Below, in pieces: positions 32,555 through 45,329 of a stretch of DNA of 64,000 nucleotides (the first letter of the stretch is position 1; each line of letters begins with the position of its first letter). The DNA comes from Dipteris shenzhenensis (lineage: Eukaryota > Polypodiophyta > Polypodiopsida > Gleicheniales), in the NCBI GenBank assembly GCA_047967505.1, contig CM106538.1, one strand, 5' to 3'. Under the pieces are notes generated by a model. The model had not been told where the DNA came from and searched no databases. It saw only the letters and a list, made by a program, of their open reading frames with translations. The position numbers were made by a program, and so were the translations under genes.

Positions 32555-34800
32555 TGAACAATTTTAGTGCCGCCCTTATGGGAATGAAACTTGATTCAGA
32601 CATGGATTATCTCACACATTAATATTGAACTTTTCTCACCTTAGAGCATGTTTACACACGTTATGAAGGGGCCTCTTACAAAACCCATTTAACCCAAATA
32701 TGAGTGGCTCTTACATGGATAGGGACCACATAGGGTAGCTTGTTTAGTAGGTTGAGGTCCATTCCACCATGTGGTCCTTTGCTAAGGTGGACATCCGGTG
32801 CCTTGACACTCTCCCCTTGTTTTAAGAAAACTGGTGTAGAGGGAAGAAAGGCTTCAGTCAATATGTGAGCGTATGTCATGTTATTATAAAGCCAAATAGC
32901 AAAATCCAAATTTATAATAAGAGGAAAACCTAGCATGGGGAATAATCCAATACGTTAGATGAAATTGCATAAGTATACTTTCACGTCTTTTTGTACCTAT
33001 GTGGTCAAACATAGGATTGGATCATCGCACGATGTTTGTGGATGAGTTTAATTGTTTTCTTTCACTTAATTTTATGGGTAAACCATCATATATTTAGTTT
33101 ACAATAATGTGATATTTTCACATTCTTTGAAAACAGGAATGTTCTTGTATCATATTTAATGATTTTTAAACAAAAGAGAATGGAAAGGAATGTTCCAAAT
33201 TTGTGGAAAAGGAAGATATTTCTTTTTCTAAATATGAAAATAACTATGATGTAGTCATCTATTGATAACACAAACATAGACCAATTGTAAAAGATATCGT
33301 CATTATTAGCTTTAAGTTGCAATAATTATTGCTCCCTCCAAGGTGGACCAGATGAGTTCTTGCTCCCCCAAGGCTAAACCAACTAAGCTCTTGGTCAGAT
33401 AAGCTCCTCTAAATTGCAATAATTATTGCTCCCCCAAGATGGATATTTTGAGCACTTTCTCCCCCCCAAGATGAACCAATTAAGGTCTTGGTTAAATGAA
33501 AAATGCAAAAAAGCATGTTGCAAGTCTTGTGTAGTTGGCCTAAAACAAGGCATCCTCCACCTACTTCCAAAACACAAGAATTGCTAAGTAGTCCTAAGTA
33601 TGGCACTTGTAAAAGATACATAATAGAGTCACATGCGTTCATGTAAGTAATTATACTATAATTTACAAATTCGTGGGAAACCTATCATGAAAAAAACTTG
33701 AGGGAGTGAGGTATATATTTGCCATATATTATCAAATCTTCTCAAAACTTGTTGAGTTGTTTTGTGGTTCTCACCAAAGCTCATAGACAGTTTCAATGTG
33801 ACCCTTATGGAAATGAGACTAATCCATATTGATGTTGACCCTTATGGAAATGAGACTAATCCATATTGATTTGAATAATGCATTATTTCAGATTGTATGA
33901 CTGAATTTTAATGAATGAAAGCCCCCCTCCCTTTTAGCAAGCTTTATATACATGTTATGAATGCCTCTTATAACATCCATTTAATCCCATAACACAAAGT
34001 GGCTTTGGCATGTGGAGGTGTGAGATAGGAAATCTATCTATTATATTCCAATATTGTTTGCCAAGTGGTTCTCAATTAGAGTGGCATCCAAACTCTTCCC
34101 TTGCTAAAAAAAGAATGTTGCCGAGGAAAGAAATGAGTCCAAATGTCATGGTAGTATTATGAATCCAAGTAGCATAGTTCAAATTCATAGTATGAGAAAA
34201 GCTTGAAAACATTGGAGAATAATACGATAGACCAAAAGATTAGTGACACATTAGGGCACCACATCTTGAGTGATATGAAATACGTTATGTCACTTATAAA
34301 AGAACTTAATGATTGTGAAAGTGATCTTCAAGGATGGAATAGCAAGTAGGCCTTTGTTTCTTGTTGTTTTTTAAATTCATTGCATTGCTTTGTGGATGGA
34401 TCTTCTTAGGTATATTTGATAATTCTTTCACTTTTTTAAACTTTAATTTTATTACAAGCATTACTATACATCTGCATTTTGGTGACTCACTTTAGATTTT
34501 AGTTTATTCAGGTTAGTTTTTTAATGAATTGAGTTTATTCTATCCTTTGTACTTGTTCTTTCACAATATATATCCCTTGCATATTATTTTATAGTGATGA
34601 AAATTGTAAGCAATGTCATTTCATGGATGGATACACTATATTTGAAACTTATAAAATATTTTGATGAACTTTTGTAGATCAATATGCATTCTTTTGTTAT
34701 GAGGATTATTCCACATCTTTCTATTTTGTCCACATACCTTTGTGGTCAAACATAGGATTGGATCTACCAAACAATGTTGCACATGAACTGTATTTCTTTC
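32555..34800. repeat. Two diverged copies of a non-coding repeat
   Basis: A block with 'ccttatgg.aatga.act', 'catgtt', 'cctctta.aa..cccatttaa' and 'gtggct' occurs at about 32560-32730 and at about 33795-34020. A second landmark, 'gtggtcaaacataggattggatc', occurs at 33001 and 34742, so each copy spans several hundred bp. A palindromic GCAATAATTATTGC-type motif is present at about 33318 and 33415. The family is unknown. Confidence 0.7.
33799..33873. repeat. 37-bp tandem duplication
   Basis: TGACCCTTATGGAAATGAGA is present at 33799 and again at 33836, followed both times by 'ctaatccatattgat'. Confidence 0.9.
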
Positions 34801-36370
34801 TTTTGCTTAAGTTTTGGATGTCTTAGATAATGTCATCATTTATATTATATAGAAAAGACATTCCATTTATATCATTCTTTTATAAACTTGAAAATAAAGG
34901 AAAGCAGACAATTTTGTGTTAAAAATCAATTTTAGGTGAACACTTCTTTATCTAAAAATGAAAAATGATTATGAAGTTAAATTATTGAAATGCATTATTT
35001 TATATATTCTCATAGAATAAATTCCTTTAATGTAATGTGCATGACCTCTAAAGTATGCGAAGTGGTTTTGTCAAAAGTGATATGGAAAAAAAAAACTACT
35101 AATCGAAATACTTACCACACTATTTATGCAATATTTTGAGCACTCTGTCTCTATGTGTATGAGGAATTATTATGTGTATTTATAATTAGATTGGAACATG
35201 TGGAAATATATGTATTAAAACTTCCAATTTGAATTACAAAAAATGGAAAGTATGGCTGTAGACCAAAGAGTTGGGGAAACTATCGACTTCATGATCATGT
35301 AGGGCATGTAATTTTATGGTCACAAGCTCTAGTCACAAGGTCAATAGCAACACTTTTTGTTGTTGGCAAGAATGTTGAGCATTATCATGTCCAATATTCA
35401 ATCTTCTGATATATCATATTTTCTAAAATAAAGAAAGAAATGCATCCTCACAATTTGGTATTTGCAACACAAGAGGATGATGAAGATGAATGTGTAATGG
35501 TTGGAAGAAAAGGCCACTCGTGCTCATTGTGAACAAGATTATTCCTTAGGATCAATTCAAAAAAAAAAAAAAAGAAAAAGAAAACCTTTAGGTGAAGAAC
35601 TCAAAACATACTCATGTGAATATGAAATCAGAGCAAGCCTTTATATATATGGAATGGCCATTTTATGTCATAAGAGAGGATTTATTTTGGATGCTTTAAT
35701 ATCTTCAACCAAGCCAAGTTTTTCTTTATGGGTTACAATAAAATGCATGCAAAGTATCTTAATACACTTAAGGAATTTTGGATCTATATTTAAAAATAAA
35801 AATTCTTTAATTTATATCAACATATTGGAGGTATTGATGATTGGATTGAAATTTTGAATATTAATACATCTCCTAAGAAGAAAATATCATAATAGATTGG
35901 AATAATATTTGAAAGAGTAATTTCAAAGATACAAAAAATGTAACAACCCTATCATTAGACAAACATGTGGCAAATTTTTTATTTAGTGAGTAGGCACATT
36001 ATGCAAAAGTATCCTAAACTCACATGGGTTCATTTTGTACATACACTAAATCTATTGGTAGAAAATACTGTAAATTTCCATTATTCAACCTTTATTGTAA
36101 GAACTTAAGTATCTCATTAATTTTGTAAAACAACACTCAATTTTCATGCCATGTTTTATTAACACATAATAAGAAATTTCACTCAAGATCTCTTGCTAAT
36201 ACATTATGGGAGCAATCGCTTGAAAAAAAGAGGGGCAAAATTATAAATCCTAAGTAGGTGTATGAAGTTTTGAACTAGGTTTACAATGGTCAACAAAGAT
36301 CTATTTCTTTGGGAAAAGTATACTCGAACAATATAATTAATAAGAGATGATGATAAGTTTACAACAAGAA
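34801..36370. other. AT-rich stretch without a supported gene
   Basis: The longest frame is 35501-35857 (118 codons), led by a poly-A-derived lysine run; it shows no domain and weak coding character. No RNA gene or array is recognised. Confidence 0.45.
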
Positions 36371-36374
36371 GGAA

Positions 36375-37200
36375 AACATCCAAGATTTCTGTTTATAACA
36401 CATGAATGAAAATCAGATATATTGACAATCTAAAAGAGGGGTCTAATGTGTCAAACTATAGTAGAATGAAGGGCTGTGTTGTAAAATAATCTCGACACAA
36501 TTTTAGTCTAGTTGATGCTAGGAATAAGAACTTTAAAATAATTAATATTTGGAGTTGTAACCTTTGAAAAACTCGTTGTGGTCCCCAATAAGGGTGTTCT
36601 CCTTTCCTCCATAGGGGAATCTTAGGTTGGTTGATCTTATGTTTGGGAAGATGGCAGAAACATCCAAGATTTGGGTTTATAACACGAATGAAAATCAGAT
36701 ATTGGCAATCTAAAAGAGGGGTCTAATGTGTCAAAATATAGTAGAATGAAGGGATGTGTTGTAAAATAATCTTGACACAATTTTAGTCTAATTGATGCTA
36801 AGAATACACACTTTAAAATAATTAATATTTGGAGTTTGTAACATTTGAAAAACTCATTGTGGTCCCCAATAAGAGTGTTCTCCTTTCTTCCACAGGGGAA
36901 CCTTAGGTTGGTTGATCTTATATTTCGAAAGATGGCAAAAAAATCCAAGATTTGGGTTTATAACATATGAATGAAAATCAGATATTGACAATCTAAAAGA
37001 GGGATCTAATGTTCTAAAATAATCTTTACACAATTTTAGTCTAAGTGATGCTAAGAATAAGCACTTTAAAATAATAAATATTTGGAGTTTGTAACCTTTA
37101 AGAAACTCATTGTGGTACCCAATAAGGGTGTTCTCCTTTCCTCCATAGGGGAGACTTAGGTGGTTGACCTTATATGTGGGAAGATGGCATGATAGCACAT
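36375..37200. repeat. About 283-bp tandem repeat, three copies
   Basis: Units begin with 'aacatccaagattt' at 36375 and 36659 and 'aaatccaagattt' near 36940. Each runs through 'gaaaatcagatattg.caatct', 'cacaattttagtct' and 'ataagggtgttctcctttc'. The third unit has lost an internal segment. The two - strand frames (36637-36948 and 36854-37222) translate this repeat and are not genes. Confidence 0.9.
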
Positions 37201-37855
37201 GCCTGAGATTAAAGTTTTTCACTTGGTAGCAAATCTATAGGGACTATCATGAGTACATATGAACTTTGTAGCATTGGAACACCTATTGGAAAATAGTGGG
37301 ACATAGCCTTATGGTTGTCTTATTGACTAGGCGTTAAAGTTTAATCTTATCCTTTATGTGATGAAAGGTTGAAATTTGTGTGGAAAGAAGGTTCAAGATA
37401 TAGTCGATTGTGTTGTGCTTTGGCATGAGGATTTGCATAGCTCTAAGTGAGATTGGGAAAGAAGGCATGAGATGGGTATCTGTAATTGACTGTGTTGAGC
37501 TTTGGCATGAGTCTCTCCACACAAAGTGTCAGTAGGTTGTAGAGACCACCCTCAACGTGCAGGTTTAATGTCTCCATATTTGAGGCTAGGAGGATGGATA
37601 ACCAAAATTCATGTCAAGAGTTGTGTTTTCAAGACCTCCAAATCAAAGAACAAGAAAATGAAAAGAGAAGTCCCCAACACAATCACCAAAATCTTGACAC
37701 CTTCCAGGGATTAGCTTTACATGAGGGTCACTAGAGTCAAGTAAACCCATAACTAAACACTAAAGGTAAATCCACTACCGACATCAAGCTAAAGGTCCCA
37801 GAATCAATGGGACCATGTTGGAAAGTTAATGTTTATCTCCTTTCATGTTGAAACT

Positions 37856-38370
37856 TACAATGTATAGGGTATATAGGCTTTGAAATGTAGAGTGTACATG
37901 CAATAAAGGAAATATAAAGTATGTGATTCTCTAAGGATCTACTTTGCAAAGTTGGTGTCAACCCTTTAGAAGCACTTTAAGACTACGAGTTCAAGGTTGG
38001 AAGTATATGAACACTTGCGCTTGTTTATAGATCACCAATGCCCAAAGGTAGTGCCCAAAGGTAGACTAACCTTTTGAATACAAATAGTTTGTAGAATGGA
38101 AGGTTGCATTCTTCACATCGAGAGCATCATTATGAAATTACTCAAGGGATTCATACATGAGAATTTACATCCTTTCGATAGGGTATATAAGCTTAGGAAG
38201 TGCACAGTCTACATGCAATAAAGGGAATAAAAAGTATGAGATTATCTAAGGACCTAGTTTACAAGGTTAGTGCCAACCCTTTACAAGCACTTTAATACTA
38301 TGAGTTCAAGGTTGAAATTGTATATCAACAATTGTGCTTGACTATAGGATCACTAATGCGTAGAGGTACA
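37856..38370. repeat. Direct duplication offset by about 314 bp
   Basis: A block from 'agggtatata' through 'tacatgcaataaag', 'ccaaccctttacaagc' (or 'caaccctttagaagc'), 'gagttcaaggttg' and 'gatcac.aatgc' occurs at about 37866-38040 and 38180-38355. Divergence is moderate. Confidence 0.8.
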
Positions 38371-39600
38371 CTGATTTTGAATATCATGGTTCTTGAAATG
38401 GAAGGTTATCAGAGCAAAATTCTTTGACATGCCATGATGATTATATCCTTTACATCCATTGCAATTCCAAAATTAAAGAAAGGATGTGTCGCATTGAAAG
38501 GAGATCATTATGAAAAACCACAACGTCAAACTACTCAAAGAATTCATACAAGAATCTCAAGTTACACAAGGTGTTAAGACTATTAACACTTAGTGGAGAC
38601 AAGGTATTAACTTTCGATGGTGAGAACCTTTACCTCCATTATAATGAAGACTTACAACCTAATAGCCTAAGGCTGCATCAAGTTACATAGATAAATGGAC
38701 TCATTGATTCGTTATATAAAGGGAACTTATCCGATACAACAATAGCTTTCCTGTACTACAACTCTCATATGTCTCCACTTCCTCTTGGTTTTGTAGCCTC
38801 CAAGACTATTGGGTTTGTTGCCTCCAAAATTCGAAGAACCATCCTAGTGCTCCTCTCGCAACTACCCAATAGCTCACTTTTGCACTCGTCCAACTATCCA
38901 CATCTTTCACTATCCTAGGAGGAGGAAGGCAATTGAATGTTGATTGCCTATTGCTTTCCTTGACTTGCCTTTCTCGTGAACCTTCTCTAGCTAGAAGGGT
39001 TCTTTGGTTCCCCATGGCTCAATACGTCATCATTTCACGAAAGAAAGAATTACCTGCTTCATGCACTCTTCTCGAGCTCTCTTCGAGCTATCTTTTTAAT
39101 TTTATTTGGCCTCTAAGGCTCTGCCTTAGGATCTTCACAAGAATGCTGAGCTTTTCATGGAGCTAATGTTGCTTTGTTAGGCCTCCAACAATATTCCACA
39201 CCTTCTTTGCTTGTTATAGATCCTTCTTGCAAATTCCTTAAAATTTTCACAAGCCTCTTTCTTCAACAAGACTTGTTTAGGATTTTTATGTTGCTATGAC
39301 CTCAAATTTTAGATCTTGAACCTTAAAAACAAGCCTCTAAGACTCAGACTTGGAAGAAATTAACAACCCTTGTAACCCACTACCAAGAACGTAAAAATGA
39401 ATATAGAAACACCTCTCTCACAACCTCTCCCCCACACTAAATGAGAATCACATGAGATCTCAACTACCTCTCCCCCACAATTGGATGAATTTGACAATGC
39501 CTACAACATGTTACGATAATAAACACACAAATCAATAGAGAACTTATCCCTTATACTAAATGAGACCAATATATTATATTAGGAGTGTGCATCAGATCCA
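38371..39600. other. No gene recognised; TATA-like site near 38712
   Basis: Contains TTATATAAAGG at about 38713 and CT/CA-rich pyrimidine stretches that resemble LTR or leader sequence, but no matching repeat pair was found. Confidence 0.35.
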
Positions 39601-39609
39601 GACAGTTGG

Positions 39610-40600
39610 AAGCTGGATAGAGGAGATCAAGAGCACCATTAGGGTCACATAGCATTGTTCATTATAACCAATCTTGCTCGCCCTCTATCTAGGTGAGATT
39701 GAGATCTTTATTGTGACTCGGGGAGGGGCTGATTTTTCTCTAGTGGGATCTTTGCTCCAACTTCTCTTGTATGTAGATGATATGCTCCTACTCTCTTTCA
39801 TAGCATAGCGCCTCTAGCAACACATAGATGCACTCCATATCTTTTATAAGACACATGATTTAAAGGTCAACCATGGTAAAACCAAGGCCATAATACTCAA
39901 TGCATCCCAAATAGACATGAATAGAGAACATTTCATCGTAGATGGGTTGCCAGTGGAGGTGGTTGCATCCTATGCATACTTGGGGGTCCTTTTCTCTGGT
40001 CGATCTCCGCGATGTGACCAGCATTAATGAGTAGGGCTACATTGCAATGGCTAGAATCAAGCGACTATACTTTCATTCTCAATTCTAGGATCCCTAGATA
40101 AAAACCGTCCTCTTTGGCTCTCTAGTCTTGCCAAAGGTATGTATGTTAGCCCTTGTTGAGGGCTAGACCTATCATAAACAAACTAAGCTAAATTTTATAT
40201 AGGTTTCCATGCTTTCACAAATGATTTATAGTAAGCCCCAAGTCCCAAATTAGATAGTCATAGCTAAGCTTTGAAACATCCCCACTTGAGCTCAATGTAG
40301 GATTTTAGGTTATCACGTATATCTACTCCACTAGACAGTATGGCTCCTACACCACAGGCAATGTAGGCTTCCTTGGTTGTCCTTGTCCTCATCTATGGCA
40401 CTGGTAGTAGAGGGCAACTAGAGGTGTGGGTACACACACACATGCAGATGGTTTGAGAGCTTGGGGCTCCACATAGACAAGTTAACCCCCTTTCAGTATA
40501 GCATCAAGCCCTCCTCCATCTGGCTTACATATCACAAAGTGAACTAGGTCATCTGAGAGGATCTATATTTCAAATTATGTTACTACTGACTATACTCTAA
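39610..40600 (+). pseudogene. Second copy of the LINE RT family
   Basis: Broken + strand frames follow the same order as 11578-12480: LLYVDDMLLLSF at about 39765-39800, then VNHGKTKAIILNAS, EVVASYAYLGVLFSG near 39955-40005, and a block shared with the first copy ('tatggcac.tg.ag.ag') near 40390-40490. YVDD retains both RT aspartates, unlike the first copy's YVDA. Frameshifts and stops are frequent. Confidence 0.75.
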
Positions 40601-40829
40601 TCCTCTTCCATCCAAGGAGATTTGTAAGCATAATTAAAGGAAAAGAGAAGAATTTTTCTCTAACTAGAGTCCATATTTGCAAAGACTACTCACATTTTAG
40701 GACGGTGGGGAATATCCTCACCAGACCTAAATATAGAATAGGAGGGAGATTAACAAAAAAAATGAAGAGCTTCTACCCACACTATAGATATTGCAAGAAT
40801 TCTAGGACCAGTACCAAACCCAATAAAAT

Positions 40830-41110
40830 TGGAATGCACCACAAGTATATAGAGAAAGGCAGCAACTTAAACAAGATAATGATATTTTGCAGCATCAAAT
40901 TGAGATTTTAAAAGAAGACTTCGGATTTAAAGTAGAGCAGTAGAGGATTATGATGAGAAAAATTATGAACTAGAGAAATTGATAATAAAGCTGAAGGAGA
41001 GATTGGAGCTTAAGGTCAATATGGGGCAAAGATTGGAGTAGTGGGCTAGTGAAATTAAGAAGGGACTATCAACAGAAATGTAGGAACAATCAGAACAATA
41101 AAGTTGTGCT
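40830..41110 (+). pseudogene. Coiled-coil, gag-like coding remnant
   Basis: Two adjoining frames read RQQLKQDNDILQHQIEILKE, then YELEKLIIKLKERLELK, which have heptad-like leucine/isoleucine spacing. They may be the N-terminal coiled coil of a retroelement Gag. A TRIM-like element interrupts the region at 41124, and coding-like sequence may resume after 41768. No specific family was identified. Confidence 0.4.
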
Positions 41111-41123
41111 AAGGATACATTTT

Positions 41124-41373
41124 TGTAGGCACAAAACATGCCACGTGCACCGGGTACAGGGGGTCCTAGGCCCCACCCCCTAGCCATGCAAAGAGCCTCT
41201 CTCTCCTCCCAAAAAGTCTTGTGAGTGATGAGAGAGAGGGTTCAAAAAAGCCTTTATACCTAGGTACCCAAAGGGGGCATATATGTATATGGGATTACTC
41301 CCAAGCCTTTAGGCATGTGTCAGCTGCCCATGGGCCTTGTCCAACAAACCACATCAACCAAATGAGGGATGAA
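41124..41373 (-). repeat. TRIM 3' LTR
   Basis: Starts TGTAGGC on the + strand; shares 'gggattactcccaa' and 'ccaacaaacca' landmarks with the other LTR. Its outer end at about 41373 is judged by where the similarity stops. Confidence 0.7.
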
Positions 41374-41502
41374 CGCCACCACCTCCAATAGCCACTACCA
41401 CCGGATCATGACATCTCCACCATCCCAATCTAGAAAATTTGCTAGAGTAGCCATGCATCAATAGCACAGTAGCCTGCAAGCACACAGGTCTGCATTTTTT
41501 TG

Positions 41503-41515
41503 TGCTCTAATACCA
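41503..41515 (-). other. TRIM primer-binding site
   Basis: TGGTATTAGAGCA on the - strand, with zero spacing from the LTR end. One base differs from the consensus plant PBS. Confidence 0.75.
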
Positions 41516-41767
41516 TGTAGGCCTAGAACACAACACATGTGCATCGGGTATGGGGGGTCCCAAGCCCCACCCCCAGCCATGCAAAGAGCCTATCTCTCCT
41601 CCCAAAAAGTCCTAGGAGGGATGAGAAAAAGGGTTCAAACAAGCCTTTACATCTAGGGCCCCTAAGGGGCACATATGTATATGGGATTACTCCCAAACCT
41701 TAAGCCACGTGTGTCAGTTGCACACGAGCCTTCTCCAACAAACCAGATCAACCAAACGAGGGGTGAA
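41516..41767 (-). repeat. TRIM 5' LTR
   Basis: Starts TGTAGGCC on the + strand, directly abutting the PBS. It matches the 3' LTR over about 250 bp. Confidence 0.7.
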
Positions 41768-44700
41768 GGCTAGCTTTTGAAAGAAGGACTAGCAGCCTTG
41801 ACCCCTATAGAAGAACATATTAAATCTATGGTTGATGAGGATGCAATGGCTATTTTAGGGACATTTATCTAATCTCTCAAAATTGTGGGATAAGCTAGTA
41901 ACTATATGCATGATCTCTAGGCTCATATTCTAGCTAGGCTATTGCATCTTCAAAATCAGCATGTGTATGTGAATTATCATCAAATAGAAAATGTTTACTA
42001 ATTTTTACTTCAAAAGAAGGTGGAAGAAGTACATAAATAAGTGTATATATGGATTCTAAGTGCACCTACTAAAGCTGAGAGCAAATGTCCTATCTATGTC
42101 ATTTCTTATTTAAATGCTGAAGAGCTAGAATACAATAATGAGTTGTTTTTCTCCTACTGTTAAGCACAAATTTTCTTCTTTTGCTAGTGAAGGATGCAAC
42201 ACTTTCCATTGGTGATTCTATCATTAATTCTTTAACACACCCAATCCTAATTTGCCTTCATGCTGGGCACTCAAGTTCTACTTGAAGAGATTTTGCTTTT
42301 GTGAACTTCTTTAGGGGCACTTTTTTTTAGCAAGATTTTTTTGGCGAGATTTTTTGTGACTCATCTTTTAGGTGAGGTGTTTAATTTTTTAAGTTATCTT
42401 TTCCAAGTCATATTATAACTTTCATCAATACATGTAAACAAGTACATGCACACACACAACAAAAGTTTTGGGGGCAAGAAAATATAATGGTATGGATAAG
42501 ATTATAAAGAATTATACTTTTTGTCTTCCTAACCACAAATAGCAAATGGAATATGCATGAATTGGATGTCAAAATTGCATTTGTAAATAAAACTCGAATG
42601 AAGAAGTCTATATGCATCAACCATAATGTAGTCCACTTTGTTGGCTTATTGGAATATTGTAAGAGCTAAGGAGAGGAGAGAGAGCAAGTTCTCTTGGTGG
42701 TAGTATTTTAAATAACAAAACGTGACCATTTGTGTGCTATCAACATGCACACAACCCAGGCAACCAACATATTGAGACTTTGCAGCAACACATTTCTACA
42801 TATCTACAAGATCATCCAAATAAGGAATAGATGCAACAAGAAATGAAATAAATTTTTCAATACTACTCAAGAACACTTTGAGAACATACAACTCTATGGG
42901 ACTTAAGAAGATATAACTTTAAGGGACTTAAGAACATTCTAAGAAGATATAACTCTAAGGAACTTAAGAAGGGCTACACTAAGCCTTGCTTGCACTCATG
43001 CTTGTTTGCTACCCTTTTGCTACACAAAAGGAGTTTTCAAGTCCATATGACTTCAAGCTCACAAGAACCACTTCTTACAACCTCTCAATATAACCTCATA
43101 GAGTTTCACTCCTGAAAGTGAGTTCACTGATTGATTTATCAATTGACTAAATTCCTAAATCACTCCTCCATGCAACTTATCAAGCCCAAGGGTAGTGGTT
43201 GCTTTCCTCCACTCCTACATGAACATTGTTTTCTTGTCCTTATTCTTACATAACCATGAAGATTGGAGGGGCTAACATCTAATGGATGTGGGCATGACAT
43301 TTCAAAGTGTGCACACAACAATGTAGCTCCCTAACATTTACATCGCTTTTCTAAATAATAAATGAGCCAAATAAATAGGAAACAAATTCTAGATGAACCA
43401 TATTATCCAACAAATGTTGTTCATAAGGATTAGGCCTCCTAACCCATGTACTAGTGCCCCACCATAAAATCATTGGTTGTCCTTGATGAATCACTTGTGG
43501 GGTCTCATGAAATGAACCACAAAGTAGTAAAATTTTAAGCAAGTAAAAACTATCCAAACTACTAAAACTAAATGCAAATGGAGAACAAAAACTGCGCAAC
43601 AAAATGAGTAGGAAATATATCCCATCAACCTCTACAAAAACATCTGACTTGGATTTCTACCATCAATATGGCATATATCATCACCAAAACCATCTCCACT
43701 AGTGGCCTCATCTTGACCATCCCGCATCTTGATAGGTATCATCCTCATAGTTGGTACCCTTCTCCCCTACCTCATTGTCTAGATAATCATGGGAGGATAA
43801 GTAACACGAATTGGATATGTGTTTACCCTAATGATGCTTCTCCTCATTGATTGAGTAGCGCATACTATTAAGCATGGTAGAGGAACAACCCCCTCATTAA
43901 TAATTGTAGTGATGAACTATAAGAGTTGTATAATCTAACTGTCAACACATCTAAGCTTAGTTTGTAGATCATGGTTCATCATACTAGCATGGAATTCTAA
44001 CAATTTCTAGTCCACATAAGAGAACTAAAAATCAGGTATCCAGGCATCTTTATCTTGGATGCTTGTTTCTCATGTATTTGTGATGAGAGTAACTAGACCT
44101 TGGTCTCAAGGATCTATACCTAGATCAAGAGGCTAGCTAAATCATTTGATGATGTATGTGAGAGCATAGGATGCAACCAAAACCCTCTCACTCTACATGT
44201 AACTCTTGTATTCCAATGATAACTCAAAAGTGAGAGAATGCAAAAACCTTTACCATGTGGAAAGAAAGGGTGCTAATGGTAAGGATGATGGAGAAAGTGG
44301 GGAATAAGGGTAGTGAGAATGATAGAGAGGGTAGCAATGGATGCAGTGGAGTGAATTGTGGAGTAAAGAGGAGAATGAAATAGGGGGTGTAGATGATGAT
44401 AACGATGGTGCTTTTGTTTGAATGCAGTGCTTAAGCTAGGGTTGTTATCATCCAAGAGACCAACATCAATCCATGAGCTAGGGTTGTCTGAATGCAGTGC
44501 TTAAGCTAGGGTTGTAATCATCCAAGAGACCAACATCAACTCATGAACTACAAGCAAAAATTGTGTGGAGATTTGAATGAGGGGGGGAAATAAAAAGATC
44601 AAGGGGATAGGAAAAGATGGAAACAAAGACGAAGGCATTGATGGAGTTATGAAGATAATAATATGAGGATGTAAGAGCACCAAAAATACACTAACAAGTG

Positions 44701-45320
44701 ATGTGTAGCAGATGTTGAAATTTCCCCATATCTCGCATGCAACAATGGCTCATTGAAACTTATGTATGATCAAAGTTAATGGTTCCTATGATGCCATGGT
44801 CCAAGTGATTTACGTGTCATCTTCATGATTACTCTCAATCATGGATTGATTAGACCAACTTGTTGATGTGAAAAACCCTCATGCAAGAAGGGTCAAACCA
44901 CAAAATCCAAATGGGTTGTTGCTTCTTGGTAAGGTTTTACTTGTCTTTTGCTAAAGAGCTCAAGCATTACCTGGCCCTATAAATTGGTCAGTTATACTAT
45001 CCCATTGTTGAGGACTCATTGAGTTGTTAAGGAAATCTTCCATCAAAGTTAGGGATTGGGTTTCAAGGAGCCCAAGTTGGACTTATACAACAAAATAAGC
45101 ATCCACTTCTTCAAGTTCTTAAGAACAATATGCCTATCATGCCAAGTCTTCACTCATTGCTGAATTGCTATGACCAAGTTGCTCTAATTTGAAGCTCATT
45201 CAATTTTGTGAGTTGCTGGAGGAGCCTCTTGATTGTTCCTATCTCTCCAATTTGATGCTTGGAAACTACTCAAAGACTTAGAACAAGGAGCTCCAAAGTA
45301 ACTACAACTTCCAAGCCAAA
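41768..45320. other. Degenerate region; 70-bp tandem duplication at 44421-44560
   Basis: No gene is supported. 'aatgcagtgcttaagctagggttgt' starts at 44421 and 44491 and continues into 'atcatccaagagaccaacatca'. A small tandem repeat 'agaagatataact' lies near 42905-42960. The frames are short and biased. Confidence 0.45.
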
Positions 45321-45329
45321 ATTCCATCC

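Larger units (their letters stand above)
41124..41767 (-). mobile_element. TRIM-like miniature LTR retrotransposon
   Basis: Two direct repeats of about 250 bp (41124-41373 and 41516-41767, offset 392) flank a 142-bp internal region. Read on the - strand, the right repeat ends ...CCTACA and is followed at once by TGGTATTAGAGCA (41515-41503), one mismatch from the initiator tRNA-Met PBS. The purine-rich GGAGGTGGTGGCG lies against the other repeat, as a polypurine tract would. There is no coding capacity. The repeats differ noticeably, so the insertion is old. A 5-bp target duplication is only suggestive (ATTTT on the left, CTTTT on the right). Confidence 0.75.

Noticed and set aside
35501-35857. 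118-codon open frame as a gene
   Set aside because: Starts in a poly-A-derived lysine tract, shows no domain, and has AT-biased composition like the flanks.
38406-38416. TTATCAGAGCA as a possible copia primer-binding site
   Set aside because: Only the 3' part matches, no CA-terminated LTR precedes it, and the surrounding block is a local duplication.
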